Assembly (NCBI RefSeq): GCF_009797935.1
Contig: NZ_VOLC01000012.1
Coordinates: 1-64,000 of the forward strand
Direction: 5' to 3'
Source of the DNA: Lunatibacter salilacus
GTDB lineage: Bacteria; Bacteroidota; Bacteroidia; Cytophagales; Cyclobacteriaceae
Length of the DNA: 64,000 nucleotides
Below are positions 27,630-36,504 of this stretch, piece after piece. The stretch's first letter is position 1; every line of letters starts with the position of its first letter. A program made the position numbers and the translations under genes. The notes under the pieces were generated by a model, which was given only the letters and a program-made list of their open reading frames with translations, was not told the origin of the DNA and did no database searches.

Positions 27630-28973
27630 ATGAATACACGAAGAAAATTCATCCAAAAATCCATTTTAGCCACTGCTGGTATGACGGCTTTACCGAACGT
27701 GATTACCGCAGAGCATCTTGCTGCATTAAAAAAGAGAGTGGGCGCCAATGATCAACTAAATATTGGGCTGATTGGTTGCAAAGGAATGGGTTGGTCAAAT
27801 ATGAACAGCCATTTGTTGTTACCGGAAGTCAATTGTGTTGCATTGGCAGACATAGATCAAAGTGTCCTGGATCAGCGTTCTGCCAATGTGGAGGAACTAC
27901 GGGGTAAGAAACCCAAGCAATATAAGGATTACCGGAAAATGCTTGAAGATAAGGATATTGATGCCGTTATCATCGGTACGCCGGATCATTGGCATTGTCT
28001 GAATCTGATAGACAGTCTTTCGGCTGGAAAACACGCGTATGTGGAAAAACCCCTGGCCAATTCTATAGAGGAGTGCAACCTGATGGTGAAAGCTGCTGAA
28101 CGGTATGGAAAGATAATTCAGGTGGGACAATGGCAGCGCAGTGGTTCCCAATATGCCCAAGCAATCGACTTTGTAAAGACTGGAAAGCTTGGAAATATAC
28201 GTCTCGTAAAAACCTGGGCCTATCAGGGGTGGATGAATCCGGTTCCTGTAAAACCAAATGGGACTCCTCCTCCTGGCGTAGACTACGACATGTGGCTGGG
28301 CCCAGCTCCAAGTAGAGCCTTCAATGAAAACAGGTTTCATTTTAACTTCCGTTGGTTTTGGGATTATGCTGGAGGTCTTATGACCGATTGGGGTGTACAT
28401 GAAATTGACATTGCCTTATTTGCCATGGGTGTCAGTGCTCCCAAATCCATTATGGCGTCCGGGGGTAAACTGGCCTATCCGGATGATGCTTCCGAAACTC
28501 CCGACACATTGCAAACCGTATATGAATACGATGGGTTTAATATGCTTTGGGAACATGCGACTGGAATTGACGGGGGAAACTATGGTACTACGGAGGGTAT
28601 AGCTTTCATTGGAAACAATGGCACCCTTGTGGTAAATAGAGGCGGATGGAAAGTCATCGCCGAAACAGAAAATGTGAATGGGCAGCGAAAAGAAAAAATT
28701 GAGGCGATGGAGCTGGTAAAGCCGGAAGGCAATGCCCAACAGCTTCACTGCAAAAATTTTGTTGATTCCATTAAAGCAAATGATCCCTCAATGTTAAAAT
28801 GTGGAATAAAAACTGGCTCTGTGGCTGCGATCAACGCCCACATGGGTAACGTGGCTTATAAGTTGGGCAAGAAGATTTACTGGGACGCCGCAAAAGGAGC
28901 TTTTTCTGAATCAGAAGCAAATAAAATCGCCAAAGCTAATTATAATAATGGCTGGAAACTGCCTAAGGTATAG
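27630..28973 (+). CDS. Tat-exported Gfo/Idh/MocA-family oxidoreductase
   Basis: A 447-residue NAD(P)-dependent sugar oxidoreductase. The N-terminus has a twin-arginine signal (MNTRRKFIQKSILATAGMTAL). The Rossmann domain follows (LNIGLIGCKGMGWSNMNSH), then IIGTPDHWH and the conserved EKPLANS with the catalytic Lys. The C-terminal alpha/beta domain includes WDYAGGLMTDWGVHEID. Bacteroidota members of this secreted kind oxidise glycosides, often at C3, in the periplasm. Placed directly after the DUF1080 gene, with a terminator after it, it forms a two-gene operon for 3-keto-glycoside processing (inference). Confidence 0.92.
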   Translation: MNTRRKFIQKSILATAGMTALPNVITAEHLAALKKRVGANDQLNIGLIGCKGMGWSNMNSHLLLPEVNCVALADIDQSVLDQRSANVEELRGKKPKQYKDYRKMLEDKDIDAVIIGTPDHWHCLNLIDSLSAGKHAYVEKPLANSIEECNLMVKAAERYGKIIQVGQWQRSGSQYAQAIDFVKTGKLGNIRLVKTWAYQGWMNPVPVKPNGTPPPGVDYDMWLGPAPSRAFNENRFHFNFRWFWDYAGGLMTDWGVHEIDIALFAMGVSAPKSIMASGGKLAYPDDASETPDTLQTVYEYDGFNMLWEHATGIDGGNYGTTEGIAFIGNNGTLVVNRGGWKVIAETENVNGQRKEKIEAMELVKPEGNAQQLHCKNFVDSIKANDPSMLKCGIKTGSVAAINAHMGNVAYKLGKKIYWDAAKGAFSESEANKIAKANYNNGWKLPKV

Positions 28974-28998
28974 AGCTTACCAATTTCAAACAATTGTA

Positions 28999-29028
28999 AA
29001 AAAGCAAGATTTCGGTCTTGCTTTTTTT
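28999..29028 (+). terminator. Terminator of the DUF1080/oxidoreductase operon
   Basis: Stem AAAAAGCAAGA (28999-29009), loop TTTCGG, TCTTGCTTTTT (29016-29026), continuing into a T-rich run. It begins 25 bases after the oxidoreductase stop. Confidence 0.88.
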
Positions 29029-29065
29029 ATTTTATTTCCTAATTTCGTCAACAAAGCCACCCTTC

Positions 29066-29662
29066 ATGATAAACCCATTTGGAGATAAAATCCGGACACT
29101 AAGAAAACAAAAGAAATGGACGCTCAAAAAGGTTTCCGATCTCCTTAGAGTAGATCAAGCGATACTAAGTAAGGCCGAAAGGGGAATCAGAAAGTTAACT
29201 AAACCTCAGGTGATGAAACTTATCTCAATTTTTGACGTTTCTCCTGAGATTTTACTCACACCCTGGGTTGCGGAAAAAGTAGCTTCGACCATCGGAGAGG
29301 ACCACGAATATGCCGACGAGGCACTAAAACTGTCCCATCAGGTGGTTGCTTTTCGCAATTTCCAAAAGTTCAATTATCGGCGAAATCTATCAGATTTGGT
29401 AGACGTCATAAGTAGATTTCAAAAAGTGGAAAAGGCTTGGATATATGGCTCATTCGCCTCAAAGCGGGTTACTGCGGCGAGTGATATTAATTTAGCTATT
29501 CAGACAGCCGATTCATTTACTTATTTTGACCTAGCCGATATTAAAAACAAGTTGGAGAATAGGGTTGGTAGGCCCATTGATATCGGATGGATGGATCAAT
29601 TTCGGGAAGAGGTGATGCAATCCATAAAAGATGAGATAATTTTGATTTATGAAAAAGGGTGA
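29066..29662 (+). CDS. XRE-type HTH fused to MntA-like nucleotidyltransferase domain, altered active site
   Basis: A 198-residue fusion. Residues 1-65 are a Cro/C1-type HTH (FGDKIRTLRKQKKWTLKKVSDLL, AILSKAERGIRKLT). Residues about 105-198 are a minimal nucleotidyltransferase like MntA antitoxins: IYGSFASKRVTAASDIN, then GRPIDIGWMD. The family motif is GS-X10-DxD; here G128-S129 and D140 are kept but the second Asp is Asn142; the third Asp (D172) is kept. The ATG at 29066 was chosen because the frame upstream runs into the preceding terminator. It overlaps the HepT-like gene by 14 bases. Likely an autoregulating antitoxin-like partner; AMPylation activity is doubtful. Confidence 0.75.
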   Translation: MINPFGDKIRTLRKQKKWTLKKVSDLLRVDQAILSKAERGIRKLTKPQVMKLISIFDVSPEILLTPWVAEKVASTIGEDHEYADEALKLSHQVVAFRNFQKFNYRRNLSDLVDVISRFQKVEKAWIYGSFASKRVTAASDINLAIQTADSFTYFDLADIKNKLENRVGRPIDIGWMDQFREEVMQSIKDEIILIYEKG

Positions 29663-29993
29663 TAAAAGCTTAAACCGTTTTCGGGAGATTCTCCAGGCAA
29701 TCGCAAAAATCAACGAATACATGAGATTAACCAACTGGGATGATTTTAAAACGAGTAGTATGCTTAAGGATGCGGTACTTTTTCAGTTTGCAGTTATTAG
29801 TGATGCCATACTGGAAGTTGACAATAGTTATCTTGAAAAATACGACTATCCGTGGTATCTATTGAAAACATTCCGAATACTCTTGCGGCAAGATAATTTT
29901 GAGATTAGGCACATAGCAGTTTGGCATACGATCAAAGAGAATATAGTGGACCTGGAAAAATCCGTAAAACTAATCCTCAACAATGAATTTTAG
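29649..29993 (+). CDS. HepT-like protein with degenerate RNase motif
   Basis: A 114-residue all-helical HepT-like (HEPN) protein: RFREILQAIAKINEYM, a middle AVLFQFAVISDAI helix, then YPWYLLKTFRILLRQDNF and a tryptophan 17 residues after Arg76 (VWHTIKENIVDL). The HEPN RNase motif R-X4-6-H-x-Y should fall here; Arg76 is present but His and Tyr are replaced by Gln81 and Asn83, giving R-X4-QDN. The flanking pattern otherwise aligns well with HepT. It overlaps the HTH-nucleotidyltransferase gene by 14 bases, the usual order for HepT/MntA pairs. As a toxin it is predicted to lack RNase activity; it may act as a regulator or be a decayed module. Confidence 0.7.
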   Translation: MKKGDKSLNRFREILQAIAKINEYMRLTNWDDFKTSSMLKDAVLFQFAVISDAILEVDNSYLEKYDYPWYLLKTFRILLRQDNFEIRHIAVWHTIKENIVDLEKSVKLILNNEF

Positions 29994-30026
29994 CCTCTTG
30001 TTTACCACAGATAAAAAAGCCTCCAA

Positions 30027-30890
30027 ATGTCCATAAACTATTCCCGATTAGGCTTTTCTCCCTTTGCACTACCCCTTTCTCCATCCGAAGTTAAAACCTA
30101 CTTAAATAGATTGGGAATACTTTCTTCCCCTATGCCAACCTTGGCAACCTTACAACAGTTGCACTATCTCCACCCGCAGGTTTTTACTTTTGAGTCGTTA
30201 AATCCCCTTTTAGGGATTGACGTGGACCTTGACACGGCTGCAATATTTCAAAAAATGGTAGTAGACGGAAGGGGAGGCTATTGCTTTGAGCAAAACCTAC
30301 TTTTTGGTGCCCTGTTACATTCTCTAGGTTTTGAAGTAAAAAGTTTGGCGGGAAGGGTATTATGGAACGTACCGGAAAATAAAATTCTTCCGAGAGATCA
30401 TATGGCATTAATGGTGAGGTTGGAAGGACAAAGATTTTTAGTGGATGTAGGATTTGGCGGAAATACGATGACAGCACCTATGCTTATGGATAGCGATGAG
30501 CCTCAGCCAACATCCCACGAATGGTTTCGGGTAAGCAGATTGGACGATCAGTTTATGCTTTCAATACAGATCAACGGTGAATGGCAGGAGATGTACCAGT
30601 TTGGATTGGAGGAGTATTTGCTTCCGGATTATCAGGTGATCAGTTGGTATTTGGGAAACCATCCGGATTCTATTTTTACTAAAGACCTTATGGCCGCTAG
30701 AACACTACATGAGGGAAGATATACATTGAAAAACAATCTTTTCAGTAAGCATCAAAAGGATGGAACAACTGTAAAAAGAATTCTTCAAACTCCAAAGGAA
30801 CTTTTGTCCTTACTCGAAAATGAGTTTAAAATCAACATTAACTCGCTGAACGACCTTACTGAAAGGTTAAAATCCATACAGTGGGACTGA
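30027..30890 (+). CDS. Arylamine N-acetyltransferase
   Basis: A 287-residue NAT-family acetyltransferase that transfers acetyl from acetyl-CoA to aromatic amines, hydrazines or related substrates. The Cys-His-Asp catalytic triad is complete: Cys86 in GRGGYCFEQN, His125 in PRDHMALMV and Asp140 in FLVDVGFGG. Length is typical. Cytoplasmic. It starts 33 bases after the HepT-like gene and could be transcribed with it, but a functional link is not evident; its physiological substrate is unknown. Confidence 0.93.
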   Translation: MSINYSRLGFSPFALPLSPSEVKTYLNRLGILSSPMPTLATLQQLHYLHPQVFTFESLNPLLGIDVDLDTAAIFQKMVVDGRGGYCFEQNLLFGALLHSLGFEVKSLAGRVLWNVPENKILPRDHMALMVRLEGQRFLVDVGFGGNTMTAPMLMDSDEPQPTSHEWFRVSRLDDQFMLSIQINGEWQEMYQFGLEEYLLPDYQVISWYLGNHPDSIFTKDLMAARTLHEGRYTLKNNLFSKHQKDGTTVKRILQTPKELLSLLENEFKININSLNDLTERLKSIQWD

Positions 30891-31172
30891 AATTCTTATA
30901 ATCTGAAAATCCTCGAAATTTTTATGTCAATTACCCCAAGTAAGAACATGCTTGTAAACGATTGAATCACAAGTTTTTACTTTCAAATAGACTGGAAAGA
31001 AAACAACATTGATATTTTCCAGCTTTGTGTAATGTAAACTTCTTAACGAAAAATCACGTTTTGAACATACTTATAATTATTTAAAATCCTTCAAGAAGCG
31101 TTTAAATTATCGAAGGAAGGGGTATAAGTGCTATTACTAAGCAATGCCTAATGTTTTTAAAATAATTGAACC

Positions 31173-31931
31173 ATGATCAAAAAGACAGATAAATCAATAC
31201 CACCATTAGTGAACCCGGAAGAGGAGGCATTTTTTGCAGGTCCGCAAACCCGATATAAAGACTTTAAATTTAGCTTAAAAGTATTGCGGGAGTTTATCCG
31301 GGGCTTTCGAATACTACACTTTGTTGGCCCCTGTGTGACCGTTTTTGGATCGGCACGTTTTGAGGAGAAGGACGACTATTATCAACTTGGGATGAAAGTA
31401 GGGGAGAAAATTAGCCGACTGGGCTTTACAGTCATGACCGGGGGTGGTCCGGGTATTATGGAAGCAGCTAACCGGGGTGCAAAAAATGCAGGGGGAAAAT
31501 CGGTGGGCTGCAACATCGTCCTTCCATTTGAACAGTTTCCCAATGCCTATCTGGACAAGTTCGTCAATTTTAAGTACTTTTTTGTCAGAAAAGTGCTTTT
31601 GTCCAAATACAGCTATGGTTTTGTAGTTTTACCAGGAGGCTTCGGTACTTTGGATGAGCTCTTTGAAGCGTTGACGCTTATTCAAACGGAGGTGATTCAT
31701 CGCTTTCCTGTTGTATTAATGGGAAAAGAATTTCATCAACATGTCTATGAGCATATCGTCCACATGGCAGAGGTTGGTACAATCAGCAAATCTGATATAG
31801 ATTTGTTTCTCTTGACCGATGACTTGGAGGAAATGGAGAATCATCTGAAAAAATATGCCATCGAAGAGTTTGGATTGAGGCAGCGGGAAGTTGTAAAGCC
31901 ATCTGTATTGCTAGGAGAAGAAAAACTATAA
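31173..31931 (+). CDS. LOG-family (TIGR00730) nucleotide phosphoribohydrolase
   Basis: A 252-residue Rossmann-fold protein of the LOG/lysine-decarboxylase-like family. The two signature blocks are MTGGGPGIMEAANRGA and LPGGFGTLDELFEALT (PGGxGTxxE, nucleotide binding and catalysis). Members hydrolyse nucleoside monophosphates to base and ribose-5-phosphate, as in cytokinin activation; in most bacteria the physiological role is nucleotide salvage or unknown. Cytoplasmic. Its stop is 5 bases from the stop of the convergent cytochrome lipoprotein gene. Confidence 0.9.
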   Translation: MIKKTDKSIPPLVNPEEEAFFAGPQTRYKDFKFSLKVLREFIRGFRILHFVGPCVTVFGSARFEEKDDYYQLGMKVGEKISRLGFTVMTGGGPGIMEAANRGAKNAGGKSVGCNIVLPFEQFPNAYLDKFVNFKYFFVRKVLLSKYSYGFVVLPGGFGTLDELFEALTLIQTEVIHRFPVVLMGKEFHQHVYEHIVHMAEVGTISKSDIDLFLLTDDLEEMENHLKKYAIEEFGLRQREVVKPSVLLGEEKL

Positions 31932-31936
31932 TTAGT

Positions 31937-34900
31937 TTAATCTTGCATTAAATAAGCAAAGAGATCCTTCACTTCCTGCTCGGTTAAAGGTGACAAAAGC
32001 CTTTCCGGCATGGAGGATACCTGTTGGATATTTTTTGTCAAAATTCTTTCCTCAGGAATTATTGTACGCTTGTTTCCGAAAATCGGCATTAGCTCAATAG
32101 TTCCACCTGACTGACTGGCAATACTTCCTACCAACGACCGGCCATCTGTTGTTTGAATTTGGTAGGTTTCGTAACCTTCCCTGATGTCTGCATTGGGATC
32201 GACAATGTGTAGGAGCATATAATCCAGGTTTTTTCGGTCATAGCCGGTCAGTTCTGGTCCGATAATACCTCCTGATCCTTTCATACGGTGGCATGCTCCG
32301 CAGGTTTCCACATAGATGGCTTTTCCACGTACTTGATCCCCCTTTTCTTTGGTCAGTATCGCTCTTAAATCGTTCATTTGATTGGTTTTCTCGGAGGGTG
32401 TAGCGGGCTTGATTGTCGGCCAGTGTGTCTCTGCTTTTTTACTGACGGTCTGGTCCTCCAAGAAACCGAAGTTTTGGGCCAAATGAAAGGGAACGTCATC
32501 AGGTGAAATGACACGGCTATTTTCAATCTCGTTGAAAAAGGCCTTTGCCCATTCTGCCCTAGTGGCAAAGAGCGAAATCGCTGCTTCCCGGACGTAGCTG
32601 TCTGCCCGAATACCTGGGTATATACTGGCTATTTTCTCTCCAATCTCGTAACTGGGATACCCCTGAAGGGCATGGAGTGCCCTTTGTTTTATTGCGGACG
32701 AAGGATCTTTTTCCACCAGTGTCAACAGCACGGGTGCAGCTTCTTTTGGGTTTATTTCTCCCATTATTTCAATATATGACAAGCGCAGGCTTATTTCTTG
32801 ATTCCTGTCAGAGATAATGGCCAATGCCTCTTTTATGGCTTCCTGATTCCCCTGCCTGAGGGCTAAGGTAAGAGGCGCCGTGCCCAGTGACTTCTGAAAG
32901 CTCTCTAAGGTTTCAGCGAGTTCTTTGGGAAGTGAAGCAGCACTTGTTCCCCTCAATCCTTCCATGATTCCATCTACCAGAAGCTTCTCATGTGCTTCAG
33001 TTGGTGCCAGCCGAAGTAACGCCGCACATGCTTCCATATCAACTTTTTCTCCGGTCATAATCCAACGCTGAGCAAGTCTTTTTAGGATTGTTTGTTCCAC
33101 CAAGGGCCATTTCCAAGAATTCCCCTGGCTGAATAATTTCATTATTTCGGCATGGTTTTCATGGGCCTTAGATTCTATTGCCCACCAGATCAACAACGGA
33201 ATATCCGGATCCCCAACATCGGACGAACTTGCTAACAGAATCCTAATTAAAGGAAATGCCGAAATACTCTCAAGTCTTTTTGCCGAGGAGGCGAGCTGGC
33301 TTCGGACCTCGGGATGTAATTCATTAGCCGCCAATTTATTAATTGCTTGCGACACCTCCGTGGACAAGGTTCCCTGATCTCCTAGGTACCTGACACTCCA
33401 CATACGGACAAAGGGGTCGGCATGTGAAAGCCCCTGTAATGCTACTGAATCATTCCATCCCCCGGATAAGTAGACGGCCCATAGTGCTTCCAACGCAACC
33501 TGTCCGTTGTTATCCTCCATAATTTTCAGAAGATCAGGGACGATAAGTCGGTCTTTTCGGTCTGCGAATAACCGTTGGGCCTGTTGCCTATACCATTTGT
33601 TATCGTGAGTAAGTAGGGAGACCAATTCGTTGGAACTGTACTGGCTTAAGTCAAAGGGGCGAATCGGAGTTATTGCACCTTTTGCACCAAGCCGGTATAT
33701 CCTCCCGCTGGTTTTATGCCAAGTGTCCCGGGGATCCACGTGTGAAAGGCGGCTGTCGTACCAGTCCGTCAAGTAAATGGCTCCGTCTGGACCTAGTTTG
33801 ATGTCAATGGGTCGAAACCATCTATCGGGTGTGGACAAAACGATTTCCTCGTCAATATTCTTATAGGAGGATCCCCATGGTTCAAATCGGGTAAGCTGGA
33901 TAAAATTATGCAGGGGGTTAACGGCAAACATTTTATCTGTATAGCGGTCAGGCAGTGCTCCACCTTCGTATCTTATTAGTCCGTGTGTGAACCTTTTGGT
34001 GTCACCATCCAAGGGCATCGTTGGCAGATAACCAAACGCATAGGGATTGGTCAGGGGACCATGCTTTCCCCAGCTTTTGATATAATAGCCGCCCTGCTTG
34101 TAATAGGGTCCTCTTCCTGACCCGTTGGAACCGGAGAAAATCCTTCCTTTGCTATCAAATTCTAGGTGGAAAGGGTTATTTCCTCCTCCTTCGGCAAAAA
34201 CTTCAAAGACTGTAGTTTCTGGATCGTATCTCCAAATTGCCTGCCCCAAAAAGCGGAGGTTTTTCGTTGCCTTCGTATTTATTGTAGCGGTGGTAGTACT
34301 TCCTTGCACTCCATATAGCCAGCCGTCAGGGCCCCATGTAAGGCTGTTGGCCACCGAATGGGTGTCCTCCAATCCAAATCCACTTGCATGCACTTCTGGT
34401 TCCCCATCGGGAATCCCGTCGTTGTCCTTATCCGGGTAGGCAAGCAGATAGGGAGGGTTTAGCACCCAGATTTTGCCTCTGCCCAAGGCCGCAGAGGTGG
34501 CGATATTTAGACCAGTGATGGCATCTGTGGATTTGTCAAAGATGCCGTCTCCATTGGTATCCTCAAAAAATGTGATTTTATCCGCTCCTTTGGCTCCTGC
34601 CGGCGGTGCATCAGGGACACGGTCAAAGATCACACGGGTGTGGTTATCTATAGCGGTCACTTTCAACCCTTTTGGGTAAGGATATTGGTTGTATTGCACT
34701 ACCCAAAGTCTGCCTTTATGGTCAAAGTTGATCTCAAGTGGCTGAACAATATCGGGTTCGGACAAAACAAGGGATATAGATAAATCTTGAGCAGTCTCGA
34801 AACCTTTAACAGCATCCTCCGGAGGTGTAGGTCGGGAAAGTGGATCGGTAAGATCACCCCTCCCCTCAAAATTTTCCATATATGTAGCCACGGCTTCATT

Positions 34901-34993
34901 GGCGGCAATTTCGTCGGACCATCGTTTTTGGCAGGAAAAGAGGACCGAGCAGACTAGGAACAAAAAGAGGAGATTCGGGACAAAGTTTTTCAT
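31937..34993 (-). CDS. PVC-type beta-propeller/HEAT-repeat lipoprotein with C-terminal cytochrome c domain
   Basis: A 1018-residue lipoprotein (signal ending VLFSC, about residue 21). Domains in order: a sorbosone/glucose-dehydrogenase-like beta-propeller (about 60-460; segments include LTWGPDGWLYGVQGS and IKLGPDGAIYLTDWYDSR), a helical HEAT-like region (about 470-860), and a C-terminal cytochrome c domain with one heme site C898-G-A-C901-H902. This is the PVC-type heme-binding dehydrogenase architecture, common in Planctomycetes and Bacteroidota. It probably oxidises a sugar-like compound in the periplasm and passes electrons to a cytochrome chain; the substrate is unknown. Single gene facing the LOG gene. 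Confidence 0.88.
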   Translation of the reverse strand: MKNFVPNLLFLFLVCSVLFSCQKRWSDEIAANEAVATYMENFEGRGDLTDPLSRPTPPEDAVKGFETAQDLSISLVLSEPDIVQPLEINFDHKGRLWVVQYNQYPYPKGLKVTAIDNHTRVIFDRVPDAPPAGAKGADKITFFEDTNGDGIFDKSTDAITGLNIATSAALGRGKIWVLNPPYLLAYPDKDNDGIPDGEPEVHASGFGLEDTHSVANSLTWGPDGWLYGVQGSTTTATINTKATKNLRFLGQAIWRYDPETTVFEVFAEGGGNNPFHLEFDSKGRIFSGSNGSGRGPYYKQGGYYIKSWGKHGPLTNPYAFGYLPTMPLDGDTKRFTHGLIRYEGGALPDRYTDKMFAVNPLHNFIQLTRFEPWGSSYKNIDEEIVLSTPDRWFRPIDIKLGPDGAIYLTDWYDSRLSHVDPRDTWHKTSGRIYRLGAKGAITPIRPFDLSQYSSNELVSLLTHDNKWYRQQAQRLFADRKDRLIVPDLLKIMEDNNGQVALEALWAVYLSGGWNDSVALQGLSHADPFVRMWSVRYLGDQGTLSTEVSQAINKLAANELHPEVRSQLASSAKRLESISAFPLIRILLASSSDVGDPDIPLLIWWAIESKAHENHAEIMKLFSQGNSWKWPLVEQTILKRLAQRWIMTGEKVDMEACAALLRLAPTEAHEKLLVDGIMEGLRGTSAASLPKELAETLESFQKSLGTAPLTLALRQGNQEAIKEALAIISDRNQEISLRLSYIEIMGEINPKEAAPVLLTLVEKDPSSAIKQRALHALQGYPSYEIGEKIASIYPGIRADSYVREAAISLFATRAEWAKAFFNEIENSRVISPDDVPFHLAQNFGFLEDQTVSKKAETHWPTIKPATPSEKTNQMNDLRAILTKEKGDQVRGKAIYVETCGACHRMKGSGGIIGPELTGYDRKNLDYMLLHIVDPNADIREGYETYQIQTTDGRSLVGSIASQSGGTIELMPIFGNKRTIIPEERILTKNIQQVSSMPERLLSPLTEQEVKDLFAYLMQD

Positions 34994-35127
34994 TTGGCTA
35001 AAAATAACTAAATTTTGATAAATCTAAAAAACTCCTTTATATGTGTGGTTAGGAAATTAAGGAGAAGAATAATATCCGGTGTATTTATATTCGCGAATGA
35101 AGGGTAACGGGATAGCAAATAAAACTC

Positions 35128-35158
35128 TTGGGGGTACCGGGTAAAAAAGCTAAATTTG
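35128..35158 (+). promoter_or_regulatory. Promoter of the aldose epimerase/SMP-30 operon
   Basis: TTG at 35128-35130 and TAAATTTG at 35151-35158, spacer 20 bases: a good match to the Bacteroidota TTG-N17-23-TAnnTTTG pattern. It implies a leader of about 170 bases. The leader holds a reading frame at 35176-35325 interrupted by one in-frame TAA after 13 codons (first part resembles a signal peptide), perhaps a gene remnant. The rest of the 34994-35335 gap shows nothing else. Confidence 0.6.
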
Positions 35159-35335
35159 TCCTAAACCCAAAATCTATGCAAACAGAAATCGTTCCTTTAT
35201 TACTTTTTATTGCCTAACCTTTGCTTTTGCTCAAAAACGAAAACCAATCGGATTCCGATTCCGAGCTTATTGCCAATGCCAAAGTTTGCCAATTTGAACC
35301 CGTATATCCAATTTATGATAAATAATTGACTAACC

Positions 35336-36496
35336 ATGAAACAAGCCATCCTCCTTATTACCGCTGTTGCATTGGCCTTGGCCTGCAGCTCACCACAAGA
35401 AAAATCAACTGAAGAAAACCAACCCCTTATGTATTCAAAAATTGACCCAGCAAAATTCCAAGCCTCACTTCCGGCAGGTGAGGTAAAACTTTATGTATTG
35501 AAAAATAAAAACGGCATGGAGATGACCGTTACCAATTTTGGTGCACGTGTAGTGGAGCTTTTCGCCCCGGATAAAGAAGGAAAATTTGAGGATGTTGTAT
35601 TGGGGTTTGATAACTTAAAAGACTATCAGGACAGCCCCGGAGGATATTTTGGCGCTCCTATCGGCCGCTATGGCAACCGGATAGCCAATGCTACCTTTAC
35701 GCTCGATGGCAAAAAGTATGAACTGGAAGCCAACAATGGCCCCAACAACCTTCACGGATGGCCAGGTGGATACCATAATGTCGTTTGGGAGGTATTGGAG
35801 GAATCCGATCAGATGCTCAAAATGAAGTACGTATCTCCAGATGGAGAGGCAGGCTTTCCAGGTACTCTCACGGTAGTAATGACGTATACGTTGACGGACG
35901 AAAATGAATTTAAGATCGAATACGAGGCGGAAACAGATAAGCCAACCGTCGTCAACCTGACTCATCATTCTTTCTTTAACCTTAACGGCCATGGTAATGG
36001 AGATGTGCACAATCATCAGCTTAAATTAAATGCTGATCACTACACGCCAGTAAACGATGTGTTAATTCCCTTGGGTAAGATTGCCCCGGTTGAAGGCACT
36101 CCAATGGACTTCAGAGAGCCCCACTTGATTGGGGAGCGTGTAGACGAGGATTTCGAACAGTTGAAAGTGGGTGGTGGATATGATCATAACTGGGTAATAA
36201 ACCCTGGTGGGAGTAGTGATGCGCCCAATTGGGCTGCTACGGTGGTCGTCCCAGAAAACGGAAGGACATTGGAGGTATATACTACCCAACCTGGAATTCA
36301 AGTTTATACAGGCAACTTTATGAATGGCAGCTCCAAATCGAAAGAAGGCAAAACGTATGGAAAAAGAAGTGCTATTTGTCTGGAAACCCAACATTTCCCG
36401 GATTCTCCCAACCAGCCTAATTTCCCATCGGCAGTGTTAAACCCGGGAGAGAAATATCAACATAGCTGCATCTATGCCTTTTCCGTAACAAATTGA
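35336..36496 (+). CDS. galM: Aldose 1-epimerase lipoprotein
   Basis: A 386-residue mutarotase that interconverts alpha and beta anomers of aldoses. The lipoprotein signal ends LALAC (about residue 17), so it acts in the envelope rather than the cytoplasm. Family blocks: GRYGNRIANATFTLDG, NGPNNLHGWPGGYH with the first catalytic His, and VNLTHHSFFNLNG with the second His; the C-terminal AICLETQHFPDSPNQPNFP carries the conserved Glu base. Followed 8 bases later by an SMP-30 lipoprotein gene, suggesting periplasmic sugar oxidation/lactone hydrolysis. Confidence 0.95.
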   Translation: MKQAILLITAVALALACSSPQEKSTEENQPLMYSKIDPAKFQASLPAGEVKLYVLKNKNGMEMTVTNFGARVVELFAPDKEGKFEDVVLGFDNLKDYQDSPGGYFGAPIGRYGNRIANATFTLDGKKYELEANNGPNNLHGWPGGYHNVVWEVLEESDQMLKMKYVSPDGEAGFPGTLTVVMTYTLTDENEFKIEYEAETDKPTVVNLTHHSFFNLNGHGNGDVHNHQLKLNADHYTPVNDVLIPLGKIAPVEGTPMDFREPHLIGERVDEDFEQLKVGGGYDHNWVINPGGSSDAPNWAATVVVPENGRTLEVYTTQPGIQVYTGNFMNGSSKSKEGKTYGKRSAICLETQHFPDSPNQPNFPSAVLNPGEKYQHSCIYAFSVTN

Positions 36497-36504
36497 AGCA
36501 GCAG

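Noticed and set aside
29018-29065. Upstream start for the HTH-nucleotidyltransferase gene
   Set aside because: It lies inside the T-run of the preceding terminator; the ATG at 29066 gives a normal HTH N-terminus.
35176-35325. A 49-codon frame with one in-frame TAA in the galM leader
   Set aside because: The first 13 codons look like a signal peptide, but the stop and the lack of any recognisable family make a gene call unsupported; at most a remnant.
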